Assembly (NCBI GenBank): GCA_020637295.1
Contig: JACJWF010000009.1
Span: 62,001 to 126,000, forward strand
Reading direction: 5' to 3'
Source: Acidimicrobiaceae bacterium
GTDB lineage: Bacteria; Actinomycetota; Acidimicrobiia; Acidimicrobiales; Ilumatobacteraceae
Length of the DNA stretch: 64,000 nt
The notes beneath the pieces are model-generated. The model was given only the letters and a program-made list of their open reading frames with translations, was not told the DNA's origin and searched no databases. Position numbers and translations under genes: made by a program. Positions 45,316 through 54,815 of this stretch are shown here, in pieces; position 1 is the first letter of the stretch; every line of letters starts with the position of its first letter.

Positions 45316-46387
45316 CTCGGGCGGGGCCTCCAGCGGGGTCCAGCAGCCCCAGCGCGGCCCGCACTGCGGCGCCGAGGTCTGGGCCTGGGTCCAGGCGGAT
45401 GGGCGGCCGGACCCCGCACAGGCTGGTGATCAGGTCACGGTGGCGCAGATCACCGAAGGAGACCTGCAACGTGGTGGCCGACACGGTGGCGATCACCCGC
45501 CCTCGGCTGACGGTGCCGAACGTGGGAGTTCCTGCGCCCGAACGGGCGAGGTGGACGATCCGTTCGATCGGCGCGCTCGCCGGGCGGCCGGCCAGGCGGC
45601 CCGTCAGCAGCAACTCCGAGCGGTGTTCTCCCAGTTCCTCGGTGTGCTCGCCCTCGGGCACCAACGGCAGCAGGGGCGGCAGCGGTGGAAGGCGCAGGCC
45701 AGCGGTGTCGTAGATGCGGGCCACGAGCGGGCGACCGCCGTCTTCGTCACGCCCGGCCGCGCCGGCAGCGCCGGTGGCTCGGTCGCACCGCACCGCCACC
45801 ACGTCGTCGCCGTAGTAGTCCGCGCCTGCTGCGCAGGCGGCGAGCGCAAGGCTCGTCTTGCCGGCGTACGACTCGCCGGTCAGCAGCACGGCTCGGCCGC
45901 GTGTGCCGATCGCCGCTGAGTGGAGCACCGACCAACCGGTGTCGCGCAACACGGCCTGGATCGCCGGCAACAGCGGGCGGGCTCGCTCGCTGCGCCCGCG
46001 GTCCCTCCAGGAGGGGACCCACACCGCAGCACGGCGGCGGTCGGCGGTGGCGGCGTACACGGCCGGTGCCGGGCCGGCCAGCGGAGCGACGATCTCGTCC
46101 GCAGGGTTCGGGCGGCCGGCGGGATCGATGGCGAAGGGCGGCAGTGCCGGCATCGCGGCTCTCACGCCGGGCCCTTCCGCCACGTGCACCACGGCGCACG
46201 GCTCGGTGGTGCCGGCCGCGACGCCGCGGAGCGCGAACGCGTCGAAGTGGCGGCATGCCGCCATCACGGTGGGGCTGGCGCGGATGGCCACGACGGCGTC
46301 CCCGATGCGGACGTGCACTTCATGGTCGGCTTCGTTCCGGCAGGCGGCGACGATGCCGTCCGCGATGCCGGTGACGGCGACGGTCAC
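45305..46387 (-). CDS. HprK-like (PEPCK-fold) kinase
   Basis: A 360-residue protein with the P-loop LTGESYAGKTSLALA (Lys177, Thr178), YYGDDVVAVR downstream and LHSAAI before it, the pattern of HPr kinase-like proteins in peptide and polysaccharide loci. The N-terminal 140 residues lack a known domain. It could phosphorylate a peptide, a Ser residue or a sugar carrier. GTG 46387 is chosen for a GGGGAGGG site just upstream. Second half of an operon that starts at 49183. Confidence 0.75.
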   Translation of the reverse strand: MTVAVTGIADGIVAACRNEADHEVHVRIGDAVVAIRASPTVMAACRHFDAFALRGVAAGTTEPCAVVHVAEGPGVRAAMPALPPFAIDPAGRPNPADEIVAPLAGPAPAVYAATADRRRAAVWVPSWRDRGRSERARPLLPAIQAVLRDTGWSVLHSAAIGTRGRAVLLTGESYAGKTSLALAACAAGADYYGDDVVAVRCDRATGAAGAAGRDEDGGRPLVARIYDTAGLRLPPLPPLLPLVPEGEHTEELGEHRSELLLTGRLAGRPASAPIERIVHLARSGAGTPTFGTVSRGRVIATVSATTLQVSFGDLRHRDLITSLCGVRPPIRLDPGPDLGAAVRAALGLLDPAGGPARDDG

Positions 46388-46409
46388 CACGCCCTCCCCG
46401 TGCCCGCGC

Positions 46410-48824
46410 CTAGCCGAGCCGCACTGCGGCTGGTGGCGCGAGCGGGCCGTGCAGGGCGGCCATGAGGTCGCTCGCGGCGCGTTCCAGCGACAACTCGTCG
46501 CGCACATGAGCGTTGGCGCGCCAGCCGCGGGCGGCGGCCTCCTCGGGGTCGTCCACCACGTGCCGCATGAACGCGGCCGCGACCTCCACGTCCGGCTGCG
46601 CCCACCGCGCCGTGGTCGCGTACGGGGCGTTGCCCTCGCCCACCGGCACCAACCGCCACGGCACCAGGTAGCTCGTGGCGTCGGTGCAGAACCTCATGTT
46701 GCCGGAGTAGCCGGTGACGATCACGGGCGTGCCCACGGCCATCGCGTCGGCGATCTGCATGCCGAAGCCCTCGCTGCGGTGCAGCGACACGAAGCAGTCG
46801 CTGAGCTCCAGCAACGCCTGCAACTCGCTGGAGTCCCATGTGGTGTCCACCACGAGGAGGTCGTCGCGGCCGGCGGCCAGGCGCCGCAGCCGGTCCATCT
46901 CCAGTGGATGGCGGTGGCCGTTCATCGTCTTCAGCACCAGGTGGGCCTCGCCGGGTTCGGGGAACGCCCGGCAGTAGGCGTCCACGACATCCCACGGGTT
47001 CTTCCTGGCGACCACCGAGTTGAGGTCGAAGCTGGTGGCGAAGAGGAACCCGTCGGGCAGTCCGAGCATCTCCCGGGTGTACGGGGTGGGGGCGTCCGGC
47101 GGCAGCACGGGGAGGGTCACGACGTGGACGGGGATGTCCGGTGCCAGCGTGCGGACGGCCTGCGCGGTGAACTCGCTGGTGACCCACACCTGCTCCAGGT
47201 TGTGCAGCGCCGCTGCGAACTCCTCCGGCATGGTGTCCAGTTCCCAGAACCACAGGCCCACGCGGCGGGCGTCCTCCCGGCAGCGGTGGTAGTGCTCCAG
47301 CCGGGCCAGGGTGTGCGGCAGCATGTCGGCGTTCACGCAGTAGACGGAGTCGCGGTAGTGCAGGTCGGTGGTGGCCGCGCCGGCGCCGCGGTGCGCGTTG
47401 CGCGTGGCATCCGCGTGCACGCTCACCAACTGGGTGGGCAGGCCGGTGAGCGCCATCGCGGCGTGCAGCCGGCGCCCGGCCTCGCCCACGCCGTGCTCGG
47501 CCGCGGCGTATGCCACCACGTTCCAGCCGCCCACCGTGCGCATGGTGGACGGCCGCGGCGCCTCGGGGACGGGCGGCACCGCCAGCCCCGCTGCACGGCG
47601 ACGAGCGACGGCCGGCTCGAACTCACCCAGCCAGCGCTGGTAGTTGGCGGCGTCGTCCAGGTCCAGCCGGGGGAAGTGCTGCTGGATGCCGGGCTCGGAC
47701 TCCCAGTAGGCGAGGGCCCACCGGCCCATCGGCACGCCGAACACGCCCGGTGCCGGCCCGTCCAGCCAGGCGGCGAACCCGCCGTCGGGGTCGTAGGCAT
47801 CGGGCGGCAGTGTGTCCTCGCCGCGGTCGGCCAGGGCCACCGCCCGGCGGATGGCGGAGCGGATGAGGTGATCCAGCCGCACCCCTTCGGCCGTGACGTT
47901 CCAGCGATAGGGCGGCCCGCCACCCCAGCCATGGCGGCGCAGCGCGGCGCCGTAGGCATCGCACTCGGCGGCCAGCACCGGATGGTCGGAGAGGCGGACC
48001 CGCGGGGTGATGCCGGCATGGACGGAGAGCTGCCACGGACGGTCCGGCGAATAGCCGCTGAGGTGCAGGGCGCGCAGTGGCGAGTCGCCGGCATGGAGCA
48101 CGCCGTCGCGCCACGACAGGGGGCGCTCGTGCAGGTTCCAGTACGCGGCGTTGACACCCGGGTCGCGGATGACGGCCGGCTGGAACAGCGCCGGCGCCCA
48201 GTCGATCCAGCGCTGGTCGGTGAACAGCGCCCGCGGCAGGTCCACCACCGCCTCGGTGCGGAGGCGCTCGTGCCACCAGTGGAGGAAGGGGCGGGCCTGG
48301 TGGCCGACGGCGATCATGCCGAGGTTGAAGATGCCGGAGTGGCGGATGCGGTCCTCCGCGGGCTCCAGCCCGTCGCGGGGGAACGGCTGGAGGACGTGCG
48401 GGGTGAGCGCGATGCCGTGCGCGGCGGCAGCGTCGAAGACGTCGTCGAGCAGGCCGTACAGGACGATGTCCGGGTCCAGGTAGAGCGCGGCGCCGGCGGT
48501 CTCCAGCAGGTGCAGCAGGAAGGCCGCCTTGACGGCGGTGGACAGTTCGAGCACCGAGTAGGTGGCGGCCATCAGGTGCAGTTCGTCGCGGCTCAGCCCC
48601 AGCTGGTCCACCGTCACCACGTCCCCTGGGATGGCCGGCAACGGTGCGTCCGCTTCCGCATCGATGAGCAGGGTGACGAAGCGCCGGCCCGGGTGGTGCT
48701 GCAGGTAGGTGGTGGCCAGGATGGTCGCCTGGGCGGCGTAGTTGCGGGCGATGATCGTGCCGGCGACCGCCGCCTGCGGTGGCGAGGACGGTGCCGACGC
48801 AGCGGTGGCCTCGGGGGCGCTCAC
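46410..48824 (-). CDS. GT8-like / GT4 glycosyltransferase fusion
   Basis: An 804-residue protein with two transferase parts. Residues 15-300 look like a GT8-type GT-A domain (VAGTIIARNYAAQATILATTY, a DPDIV metal motif, then IRHSGIFNLGMIAV). From about residue 430 a GT-B enzyme of family 4 follows (GWNVVAYAAAEHGVGEAGRRLH, ATSFDLNSVVARKNPWDVVDAY, HRSEGFGMQIADAMAVGTPVI). It may add two sugars in sequence (inference). GTG 48824 overlaps the stop of the coiled-coil gene. Confidence 0.8.
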   Translation of the reverse strand: MSAPEATAASAPSSPPQAAVAGTIIARNYAAQATILATTYLQHHPGRRFVTLLIDAEADAPLPAIPGDVVTVDQLGLSRDELHLMAATYSVLELSTAVKAAFLLHLLETAGAALYLDPDIVLYGLLDDVFDAAAAHGIALTPHVLQPFPRDGLEPAEDRIRHSGIFNLGMIAVGHQARPFLHWWHERLRTEAVVDLPRALFTDQRWIDWAPALFQPAVIRDPGVNAAYWNLHERPLSWRDGVLHAGDSPLRALHLSGYSPDRPWQLSVHAGITPRVRLSDHPVLAAECDAYGAALRRHGWGGGPPYRWNVTAEGVRLDHLIRSAIRRAVALADRGEDTLPPDAYDPDGGFAAWLDGPAPGVFGVPMGRWALAYWESEPGIQQHFPRLDLDDAANYQRWLGEFEPAVARRRAAGLAVPPVPEAPRPSTMRTVGGWNVVAYAAAEHGVGEAGRRLHAAMALTGLPTQLVSVHADATRNAHRGAGAATTDLHYRDSVYCVNADMLPHTLARLEHYHRCREDARRVGLWFWELDTMPEEFAAALHNLEQVWVTSEFTAQAVRTLAPDIPVHVVTLPVLPPDAPTPYTREMLGLPDGFLFATSFDLNSVVARKNPWDVVDAYCRAFPEPGEAHLVLKTMNGHRHPLEMDRLRRLAAGRDDLLVVDTTWDSSELQALLELSDCFVSLHRSEGFGMQIADAMAVGTPVIVTGYSGNMRFCTDATSYLVPWRLVPVGEGNAPYATTARWAQPDVEVAAAFMRHVVDDPEEAAARGWRANAHVRDELSLERAASDLMAALHGPLAPPAAVRLG

Positions 48825-49183
48825 CCGCTGTCCCTCGTGCTGGCCGGCGGGGCCCCGCGACGGGCGATCCGCCGCATCCGGCCCCACACACGGCGGGGCA
48901 TCCGGCTCCAGCGCCAGGTCCGGGTGGCGGCCATCTCCTCGGCCAGGGCGGCTCGGGCGCGCAGCTCGGCGACCTCATCGGCGTCGGCACCCTGCTCGTG
49001 ATGGGCCAGCAGCGTCGCGTTGAGCTGCTGGGCGGCCCTGAGTGCGGCCAGCGCCCTCGCCTCCGCCGCCTGCGCCTCCTGCAGCGCGGCCTCCAGTTCC
49101 GCAACGCGGCGAACCACCGGTTCGGCAGCCCCGTCGGGGCCGGCCGGCCGGTGGTCGGTCGGGTACTCGTTCAATTCCGCCAC
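48821..49183 (-). CDS. Small coiled-coil protein, first gene of the glycosyltransferase operon
   Basis: A 120-residue protein: a short polar N-terminus, an Ala/Glu-rich coiled coil (VAELEAALQEAQAAEARALAAL), and a basic aromatic end (TRTWRWSRMPRRVWGRMRR) like the tails of coiled-coil linkers in glycosyltransferases, which may contact membrane or partner enzymes. GTG 49183 is chosen because TACCCT (49191-49196, minus strand) ends 7 nt before it. The following GT8-GT4 gene overlaps it by four bases. Confidence 0.6.
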   Translation of the reverse strand: MAELNEYPTDHRPAGPDGAAEPVVRRVAELEAALQEAQAAEARALAALRAAQQLNATLLAHHEQGADADEVAELRARAALAEEMAATRTWRWSRMPRRVWGRMRRIARRGAPPASTRDSG

Positions 49184-49365
49184 GGTCGCCAGGGTACCAA
49201 CGGCGGCCTCCGTGGTCCGCCGCGGGCCGCCGGCCCGTGCAGCACGAGAGACAGCCATGTCGAGTGGGATCGAGACCGTGTCGGGGCAAGGTCGCGGTCC
49301 CTGCGGCGCCGCCGGCGGCCACGCCGGTCACGGCACGGCCGATGAGGCGGGTCGATGAGGCGGGC
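49184..49365. other. Intergenic stretch with an 11-bp tandem repeat
   Basis: 182 bases between two leftward genes. It contains the -10 box of the 49183 gene and GATGAGGCGGG twice (49341-49351, 49354-49364). I see no terminator-like hairpin or reading frame with support. Confidence 0.5.
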
Positions 49366-51837
49366 TCAGCTGCGGATGCGGGCGTTGGAGGGGTCGTAGA
49401 GCGGCTTCAGCGACACCGCCAGCGGGTACTCGGCACCGTTGATCTCGACGGTCCAGGTGCCATCCGCCAGCCAGGCGGCAGTGGCCTCCTCGCCACCGGC
49501 GGCCACCATCGCCAGCCCCACGGCGCCGCCGACGGTGTGGCCATAGGAGCCGGCACGGACGTAGCCGGCCTCCACCCCGTTCCGGCGCAGCACCTCGGCG
49601 TGATACAGCATCGGCTCGGGGTCCAGCACCTGCACGCTCACCAGCCGCTGGCGCCGGGGCATGCGCCGCCGCTCGGCCAGCGCCGCCAGGCCGTTGAACC
49701 CGCCCGGCTTGTCCCACGCGATGGCGAAGCCGAACCCGGCGTCCAGCGGGCAGTCCGTGTTGTCGATGTCGTGGCCGTAGTCGCGGTAGCCCTTCTCCAT
49801 CCGCAGGCTGGCCAGCGCCTTCAGCCCGGCGTGGCGCAGGCCGAACTCCTGGCCCGCCTCCACCAGCGTGTCGTGCACGTGGAGCGCCTGCTCGGCCGGC
49901 ACGTAGAGCTCGTAGCCGAGCTCGCCGAGGTAGGTGATCCGCACGCACAGGACGCGGGCGTAGCCGAGGTCGATCTCCCGGGCGGTGCGGAACGGGAACG
50001 CCTCGTCGGACAGGTCCACGGACGTCAGGGTCTGGAGCAGCGCCCGCGAGCGGGGGCCCTGCACGTTGATCTGGGCGAGGCCGGCGGTGACGTCGGTGGC
50101 GAACGCGTGGCCCGCGGTGGCACACGCCCGCACGAGTTGGGACTCCACATGGCGGTGTGCCGTGTCGGTGGCGACGACCATGAACGACTCGTCCGCCAGC
50201 TTCGTGACGGTCAGGTCGGCCTCCAGCAGGCCCCGGTCGTTCAGCCACTGGGTGTAGGTGATGGTGCCCGGGTCGCCGTTCACCGCATTGGCGGACAGCC
50301 GGTCCAGCACGGTGCCGGCGTCGCGGCCTTGCACGCGGAACTTGGACATGAAGCTCATGTCCATGAGGATCACGCCCTCCCGGCAGGCCCGGTGCTCGGC
50401 CTCCCAGGTGGCCCACCACGACGGGCGGCCCCAGGTGAGCGGGCCGGGGGCCGGCGTCTGCCCGGGGCCGGCGAACCAGTCCGCCCCCTCCCAGCCGCTG
50501 ACGTCGCGGAAGTACGCACCCTGCTCCACGAGCCGCTGGTGCAGGGGCGAGACCTTCGCGCCGCGGGCGGTGTGCAGCGCCTTGTTCGGGTAGTGGCACT
50601 GGTACACCATGCCCAGCGACTCCACGGTCCGCGTGCGGCGGTACGACGGGGTGGTCTGGTACGGCTGCAGGCGGGCCGGGTGCATGCCGGTGACGTCGGC
50701 GCCGGGGTCGCCGTCGACGATCCAGTGGGCCACCAGCCGGCCGAGGCCGCCGCCGGTGAGGATGCCGATGGAGTTCAGCCCGGCGGCGACGAAGTAGTTG
50801 CCGACCTCCGGCGCCGGGCCGATGATCGGGCGCAGGTCGGGGGTGAAGCTCTCCGGCCCGCAGAAGAACGTGCGGATGCCCGTGTCCATCGACACCGGCA
50901 CGCGGCTCATCGCCGCCTCGACGTACGGGCCCATGCGGTCCCAGTCCGGCTGGATGGTGGTGAACGAGGAGTCGCGGGGGATGCCCTCCACCTTCCAGGG
51001 CGCGCACACGGGCTCGAACAGGCCGATCATCAGCCCGCCGACCTCCTCGCGGTAGTAGCCATAGTTGGCGGGGTCCTCGATGACCGGCCAGGTGGGGTCC
51101 AGGCCCTCCATGTGCTCGGTGATCAGGTAGTAGTGCTCCGCCGCCTGGAGCGGGATGGACACCCCGGATCGGGCGCCGAGCTGGCGGGCCCACATGCCGG
51201 CAGCGTTGACGACGTACTCGCACTCGATCGTGCCGTGGTCGGTGACGACGGAGTGCACCCGCCCACCGCGCACCACGACGTCCTCGACCGTGACGCCCTG
51301 GGCGATGGTGACGCCCTGGTTGCGGGCGCCGCGGGCCATGGACATGGTGACATCCACCGGGTTCACCCGCCCGTCGCCGGCCACGTAGAAGCCGGCCAGC
51401 AGGTCGTCCGTGCGGGCCAGCGGGAACATGCCGGCCACCTCGCCGGGCGACAGCTCCTGCACGTCCACGCCGAGGTAGCGGTTGAACGTGGAGACCCGCC
51501 GGTACTCCTCCAGCCGCCCCTCGTCGGCGGCCAGCTCGATGAATCCGACGGGCTTGAACCCGGTGGCGAGGCCGGTCTCGGCCTCCAGCCCGGCATACAG
51601 GTCGCGCGTGTAGGTGCGCAGCTCGGTGGACGTCTGCGAGGTGGACCCGAACGTCACCATCAGCCCAGCCGCGTGCCAGGTGGTGCCGGAGGTGAGCTGG
51701 TCGCGCTCCACCAGCACGGTGTCCGTCCACCCGAGATGGCCGAGGTGGTAGGCGATCGACGTGCCGATGACGCCGCCGCCGATGACGACGACGCGGGCAC
51801 GCTGGGGGAGTGCGGGGCTGGCGGGGCTGGCGGGCAT
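49366..51837 (-). CDS. FAD-dependent dimethylglycine/sarcosine dehydrogenase-like protein
   Basis: An 823-residue flavoenzyme. The N-terminus has the dinucleotide fold VVVIGGGVIGTSIAYHLGHLGW, then TSGTTWHAAGLM, the family's flavin-attachment region. A central FAO domain (GPESFTPDLRPIIG) and C-terminal GcvT-type folate domains follow (GDPGTITYTQWLNDRG, INVQGPRSRALLQ, YLGELGYELYVP). It would demethylate N-methyl amino acids and pass formaldehyde to tetrahydrofolate. ATG 51837 has a strong GGAGG six bases upstream; an earlier in-frame ATG (51888) would overlap the divergent promoter. Confidence 0.9.
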   Translation of the reverse strand: MPASPASPALPQRARVVVIGGGVIGTSIAYHLGHLGWTDTVLVERDQLTSGTTWHAAGLMVTFGSTSQTSTELRTYTRDLYAGLEAETGLATGFKPVGFIELAADEGRLEEYRRVSTFNRYLGVDVQELSPGEVAGMFPLARTDDLLAGFYVAGDGRVNPVDVTMSMARGARNQGVTIAQGVTVEDVVVRGGRVHSVVTDHGTIECEYVVNAAGMWARQLGARSGVSIPLQAAEHYYLITEHMEGLDPTWPVIEDPANYGYYREEVGGLMIGLFEPVCAPWKVEGIPRDSSFTTIQPDWDRMGPYVEAAMSRVPVSMDTGIRTFFCGPESFTPDLRPIIGPAPEVGNYFVAAGLNSIGILTGGGLGRLVAHWIVDGDPGADVTGMHPARLQPYQTTPSYRRTRTVESLGMVYQCHYPNKALHTARGAKVSPLHQRLVEQGAYFRDVSGWEGADWFAGPGQTPAPGPLTWGRPSWWATWEAEHRACREGVILMDMSFMSKFRVQGRDAGTVLDRLSANAVNGDPGTITYTQWLNDRGLLEADLTVTKLADESFMVVATDTAHRHVESQLVRACATAGHAFATDVTAGLAQINVQGPRSRALLQTLTSVDLSDEAFPFRTAREIDLGYARVLCVRITYLGELGYELYVPAEQALHVHDTLVEAGQEFGLRHAGLKALASLRMEKGYRDYGHDIDNTDCPLDAGFGFAIAWDKPGGFNGLAALAERRRMPRRQRLVSVQVLDPEPMLYHAEVLRRNGVEAGYVRAGSYGHTVGGAVGLAMVAAGGEEATAAWLADGTWTVEINGAEYPLAVSLKPLYDPSNARIRS

Positions 51838-51886
51838 GGTTCCTCCGGTCGGACTGCCATTGAACCAGGTCGCTACGGTGCGCTCC

Positions 51887-52621
51887 ATGGACGCCCTCGA
51901 ACTCGTGCACCAGACCAGCGGACTGATCGGCGCCGCCGGCGCGGCCTTCTACTTCGCCCCGGCCACCATCGCCAGGGGCCAGGAACTGGGGCTGGACCGC
52001 GTGCAGTTCTACGGTCTGGGCCGGGGCGGTGTGCTCGGCGACGTGGAGCCCGCCGTGGTGTCCTCGGCGTTCGGGTACTTCAACCCGGCGATGATCGCCA
52101 ACCTGTGGAACGCCGCCCGCGAGCACTGCTCGCCCCGGGTGGCCGGTGCGGCGTACATGGAGTGCTGCGCGGAGCACGGTCGCGCTCGCCTCGCCGGCGT
52201 TGCCGACCTGGCGTCGTTCGTGGCTGCCGGCGAGAAGGTGCTGTCCGCCTGCGAGGTGGAGGCCTTCCCCCTGTTCGCTGGCGTGGCCGCGGAGCCCGCC
52301 GCCCCGGATGCCGCCGGCCGGGCCATGCAGATTCTCACCATCCTTCGCGAGTACCGCGGCTGCGCCCACCTGGTGGCGCTGCGGGCCATGGGCATCCCGT
52401 CGAAGGACGCCCACTTCGTGAAGCGGCCGGGCGATATCCGCATGTTCGGCTGGGCCGACGACGATGCGCCGACCATCGACGACGCGCTGCGGGCCCGGAT
52501 GGACGACGCCGAGGCGTTGACGGACCGCATCGTCGCGCCGGCGTACGCCACGCTCACGGACGCCGAGCGAGAACTGTTCGCTGCCGGTGTGCGGGCACTG
52601 GCCGACGCGCTCGCCCCGTGA
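51887..52621 (+). CDS. SCO6745-family protein
   Basis: A 244-residue helical protein of a conserved actinobacterial family known from Streptomyces SCO6745: LVHQTSGLIGAAGAAFYFAP, YGLGRGGVLGDVEPAVVSSAFGYFNP, and REYRGCAHLVALRAMGIP. Biochemical role unknown; the C-terminal part is often treated as a regulatory or hydrophobic-ligand fold. TACGGT (51874-51879) ends 7 nt before ATG 51887, only 49 bp from the divergent flavoenzyme start. A desaturase-like flavoprotein follows 49 nt later. Confidence 0.75.
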   Translation: MDALELVHQTSGLIGAAGAAFYFAPATIARGQELGLDRVQFYGLGRGGVLGDVEPAVVSSAFGYFNPAMIANLWNAAREHCSPRVAGAAYMECCAEHGRARLAGVADLASFVAAGEKVLSACEVEAFPLFAGVAAEPAAPDAAGRAMQILTILREYRGCAHLVALRAMGIPSKDAHFVKRPGDIRMFGWADDDAPTIDDALRARMDDAEALTDRIVAPAYATLTDAERELFAAGVRALADALAP

Positions 52622-52670
52622 CGGCGCGTGGTTCTCGCGCTGCGCACCGCAGGCGCGCCATGATGGCGGC

Positions 52671-54815
52671 ATGACTGCTCGCCGCCGGATCTTCGTGCTG
52701 GGTGGTGGCCCGGCCGGCCTCTCCACCGCACTCAGCCTCACCGACCCCACGCTGCAGCCGGACTGGCAGGAGCACTACGACGTGACGGTCCTGCAGCTCG
52801 GCTGGCGGGTGGGCGGCAAGGGCGCCACCGGTCGCCGCGGCGCGGTGGCGCAGGTGGACGGCGAGTGGCGGCTCACCGGCGATGGCAGGGTGGAAGAGCA
52901 CGGCATCCACCTGTTCGGCAACATGTACGTGAACTCGCTGCGGACCCTGCACACCTGCCTGGGGGAGTTGCAGCGCTCGGCGGGTGAGCCCGTGGCCACG
53001 ATGGAGAACCAGCTGCGGCCGAACAACTACATCCAGCTCGCCGACTACTTCTCGGGCCGCTGGAACCTGACGCCTCAGCACCTCCCGCACAACTCGCTCT
53101 GCCCGTGGAGTGAGGCCGACTACCCGGACCTCAGCGTGCTGTTCCGCGAACTGCTGCACCTGGCGGCCGGGCTGGTGGCCGAAGCACTCGGCGACGCGGG
53201 CGACGACCCCGAGCTGGGTGAGGCCGGGCAGGAGCACCTGCGGGCGCTGCAGGCGTTGCACGCCCACCACGCCGCCCACCCGCACCCGCCGAACGCCACC
53301 CACCACGCCGAAGCCATCCATCGGCTGGAGCACGCGGCGGCCTGGGTGCTGCACCTGCTGGAGCACACCGAGAGCTGGCGGGAGCACTGGGCACTGCTGC
53401 GTTCGGTCTACTGCCAGCTGGAGCTGTACCTCACGGTTGCTCGCGGCGTCGTGGCCGACGACATCGTCACCCGCGGCATCAACTCCGTGGACGGCGAGAA
53501 CTTCATGGACTGGTGTCGCCGTCACGGGATGAGCGAGACGGCCGTGAACAGCAGCCCGGTGCAGATGCCCGCCGAGATGTGCTTCCAGTTCCCCCACGGC
53601 GACACGGCACAGGACCCCCAGTTCAGCGCCGCCGGCTACCTGTGGTTCGTGCTCCGCCAGGTGCTGGCGTGCGGGCAGGCCACCTACTGGTTCCACCGCG
53701 GCACGGGCGACACCGTGATTGCGCCGTTCTACCGGGTGGCCGCGCAGCGGGGCGTGGAGTTCCGCTTCTTCCACAAGGTCAGCGAGGTCCGTCTCACGGC
53801 CGACGGCACCGCCATCGGGGAGATCGTCGTCGACATCCAGGCCACCACCGTGGACGGCCGGCCGTACGAGCCGCTGGTCCGGTTGGCGGACGGCACCTGG
53901 GCCTGGCCGGACCAGCCGGTGTACGCCCAACTGGCCCAGGGTGATGCGCTCCGCGACGGCGGGGTGGATCTGGAGTCGTGGTGGAACGGGTGGCCGCCGG
54001 TGGCCCAGGTGACCCTGGTGGCAGGGGAGGACTTCGACGACGTCGTGTTCGCGATGCCCCTGCCGTGCCTGCCGCTCGTGGCGCCGCAGGTGGTGGACGC
54101 GGCGCCATGGGCGGCGTCCGTCGAGGTGCTGGGTGGCCTGCCCACGTTGGCCGCACAGGTGTGGACCAACCGCAGCGGCGCCGAACTCGGCTTCCCCGCG
54201 TTGCACGGCACCGACCGTGTGGTCGGTGGGGCTGCCGTGCCACCGCTGGGCTTCGCCGACATGACCGACGTGCTCGGCAGCGAGCAGTGGGCGACGGAGT
54301 ACGCCGCCGCCGACTGCCCGCAGGGCCTCGTCTACCTGTGCGGCCCGCTGCAGCACCGCGGGCCGTGGCCGCCCTTCTCCGACACCGAGACGCCAGAGCG
54401 GGAGACGGAGCGGGCCAAGGCCACCGTCATCCAGTGGTTGCGCACGGCGACCTCGGTGATGCCCGCCAGCGGCACCCTCGCCGTCACCCCGCAGTCGTTC
54501 GACTTCGAGGCGCTGTGGTGCCCGCCGGGCAGCACGGCCGTCGGGGAGGAACGCTTCGAGGCCCAGTACTGGCGGGCCAACATCGACCCCAACGAGCGCT
54601 ACGTGCCCTCGCCGCCGGGCTCCCTGGGTGCCCGCCCGCAGGCGTGGGAGAGCGGCTTTCCCAACCTGGTGCTGGCCAGCGACTGGATCTACACCGGGCT
54701 GAACATCGGGTCGTTCGAAGCCGCTGTCATGTCCGGCATGCTCGCCGCGCACGCGCTCACTGGCCGCCCGTCGCTGGACCAGATCTCCGGGTACCGCTTC
54801 GGGCAACCGCTGTGA
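52671..54815 (+). CDS. Phytoene-desaturase-like FAD oxidoreductase
   Basis: A 714-residue flavoprotein. It starts with RIFVLGGGPAGLSTALSL (dinucleotide fold), then GWRVGGKGATGRRG, HGIHLFGNMYVN, and ends with NLVLASDWIYTGLNIGSFEAAVMSGMLAAHAL, the FAD-closing segment of the carotenoid desaturase/isomerase group. An insertion rich in His (about residues 195-230, HAHHAAHPHPPNATHHAEAIH) is unusual. Substrate probably a polyisoprenoid or other hydrophobic compound. CATGAT ends 6 nt before ATG 52671. It overlaps the next gene by GTGA. Confidence 0.78.
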   Translation: MTARRRIFVLGGGPAGLSTALSLTDPTLQPDWQEHYDVTVLQLGWRVGGKGATGRRGAVAQVDGEWRLTGDGRVEEHGIHLFGNMYVNSLRTLHTCLGELQRSAGEPVATMENQLRPNNYIQLADYFSGRWNLTPQHLPHNSLCPWSEADYPDLSVLFRELLHLAAGLVAEALGDAGDDPELGEAGQEHLRALQALHAHHAAHPHPPNATHHAEAIHRLEHAAAWVLHLLEHTESWREHWALLRSVYCQLELYLTVARGVVADDIVTRGINSVDGENFMDWCRRHGMSETAVNSSPVQMPAEMCFQFPHGDTAQDPQFSAAGYLWFVLRQVLACGQATYWFHRGTGDTVIAPFYRVAAQRGVEFRFFHKVSEVRLTADGTAIGEIVVDIQATTVDGRPYEPLVRLADGTWAWPDQPVYAQLAQGDALRDGGVDLESWWNGWPPVAQVTLVAGEDFDDVVFAMPLPCLPLVAPQVVDAAPWAASVEVLGGLPTLAAQVWTNRSGAELGFPALHGTDRVVGGAAVPPLGFADMTDVLGSEQWATEYAAADCPQGLVYLCGPLQHRGPWPPFSDTETPERETERAKATVIQWLRTATSVMPASGTLAVTPQSFDFEALWCPPGSTAVGEERFEAQYWRANIDPNERYVPSPPGSLGARPQAWESGFPNLVLASDWIYTGLNIGSFEAAVMSGMLAAHALTGRPSLDQISGYRFGQPL

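Noticed and set aside
42030..49183. Lasso-peptide biosynthetic cluster
   Set aside because: PqqD-, HprK- and nucleotidyltransferase-like genes are present, but there is no asparagine-synthetase-like cyclase, no transglutaminase-like protease and no precursor; glycosyltransferases dominate.
49341..49364. Tandem repeat as a CRISPR or integration site
   Set aside because: Only two 11-bp units with a 2-nt gap; no third unit, spacer pattern, tRNA end or integrase nearby.
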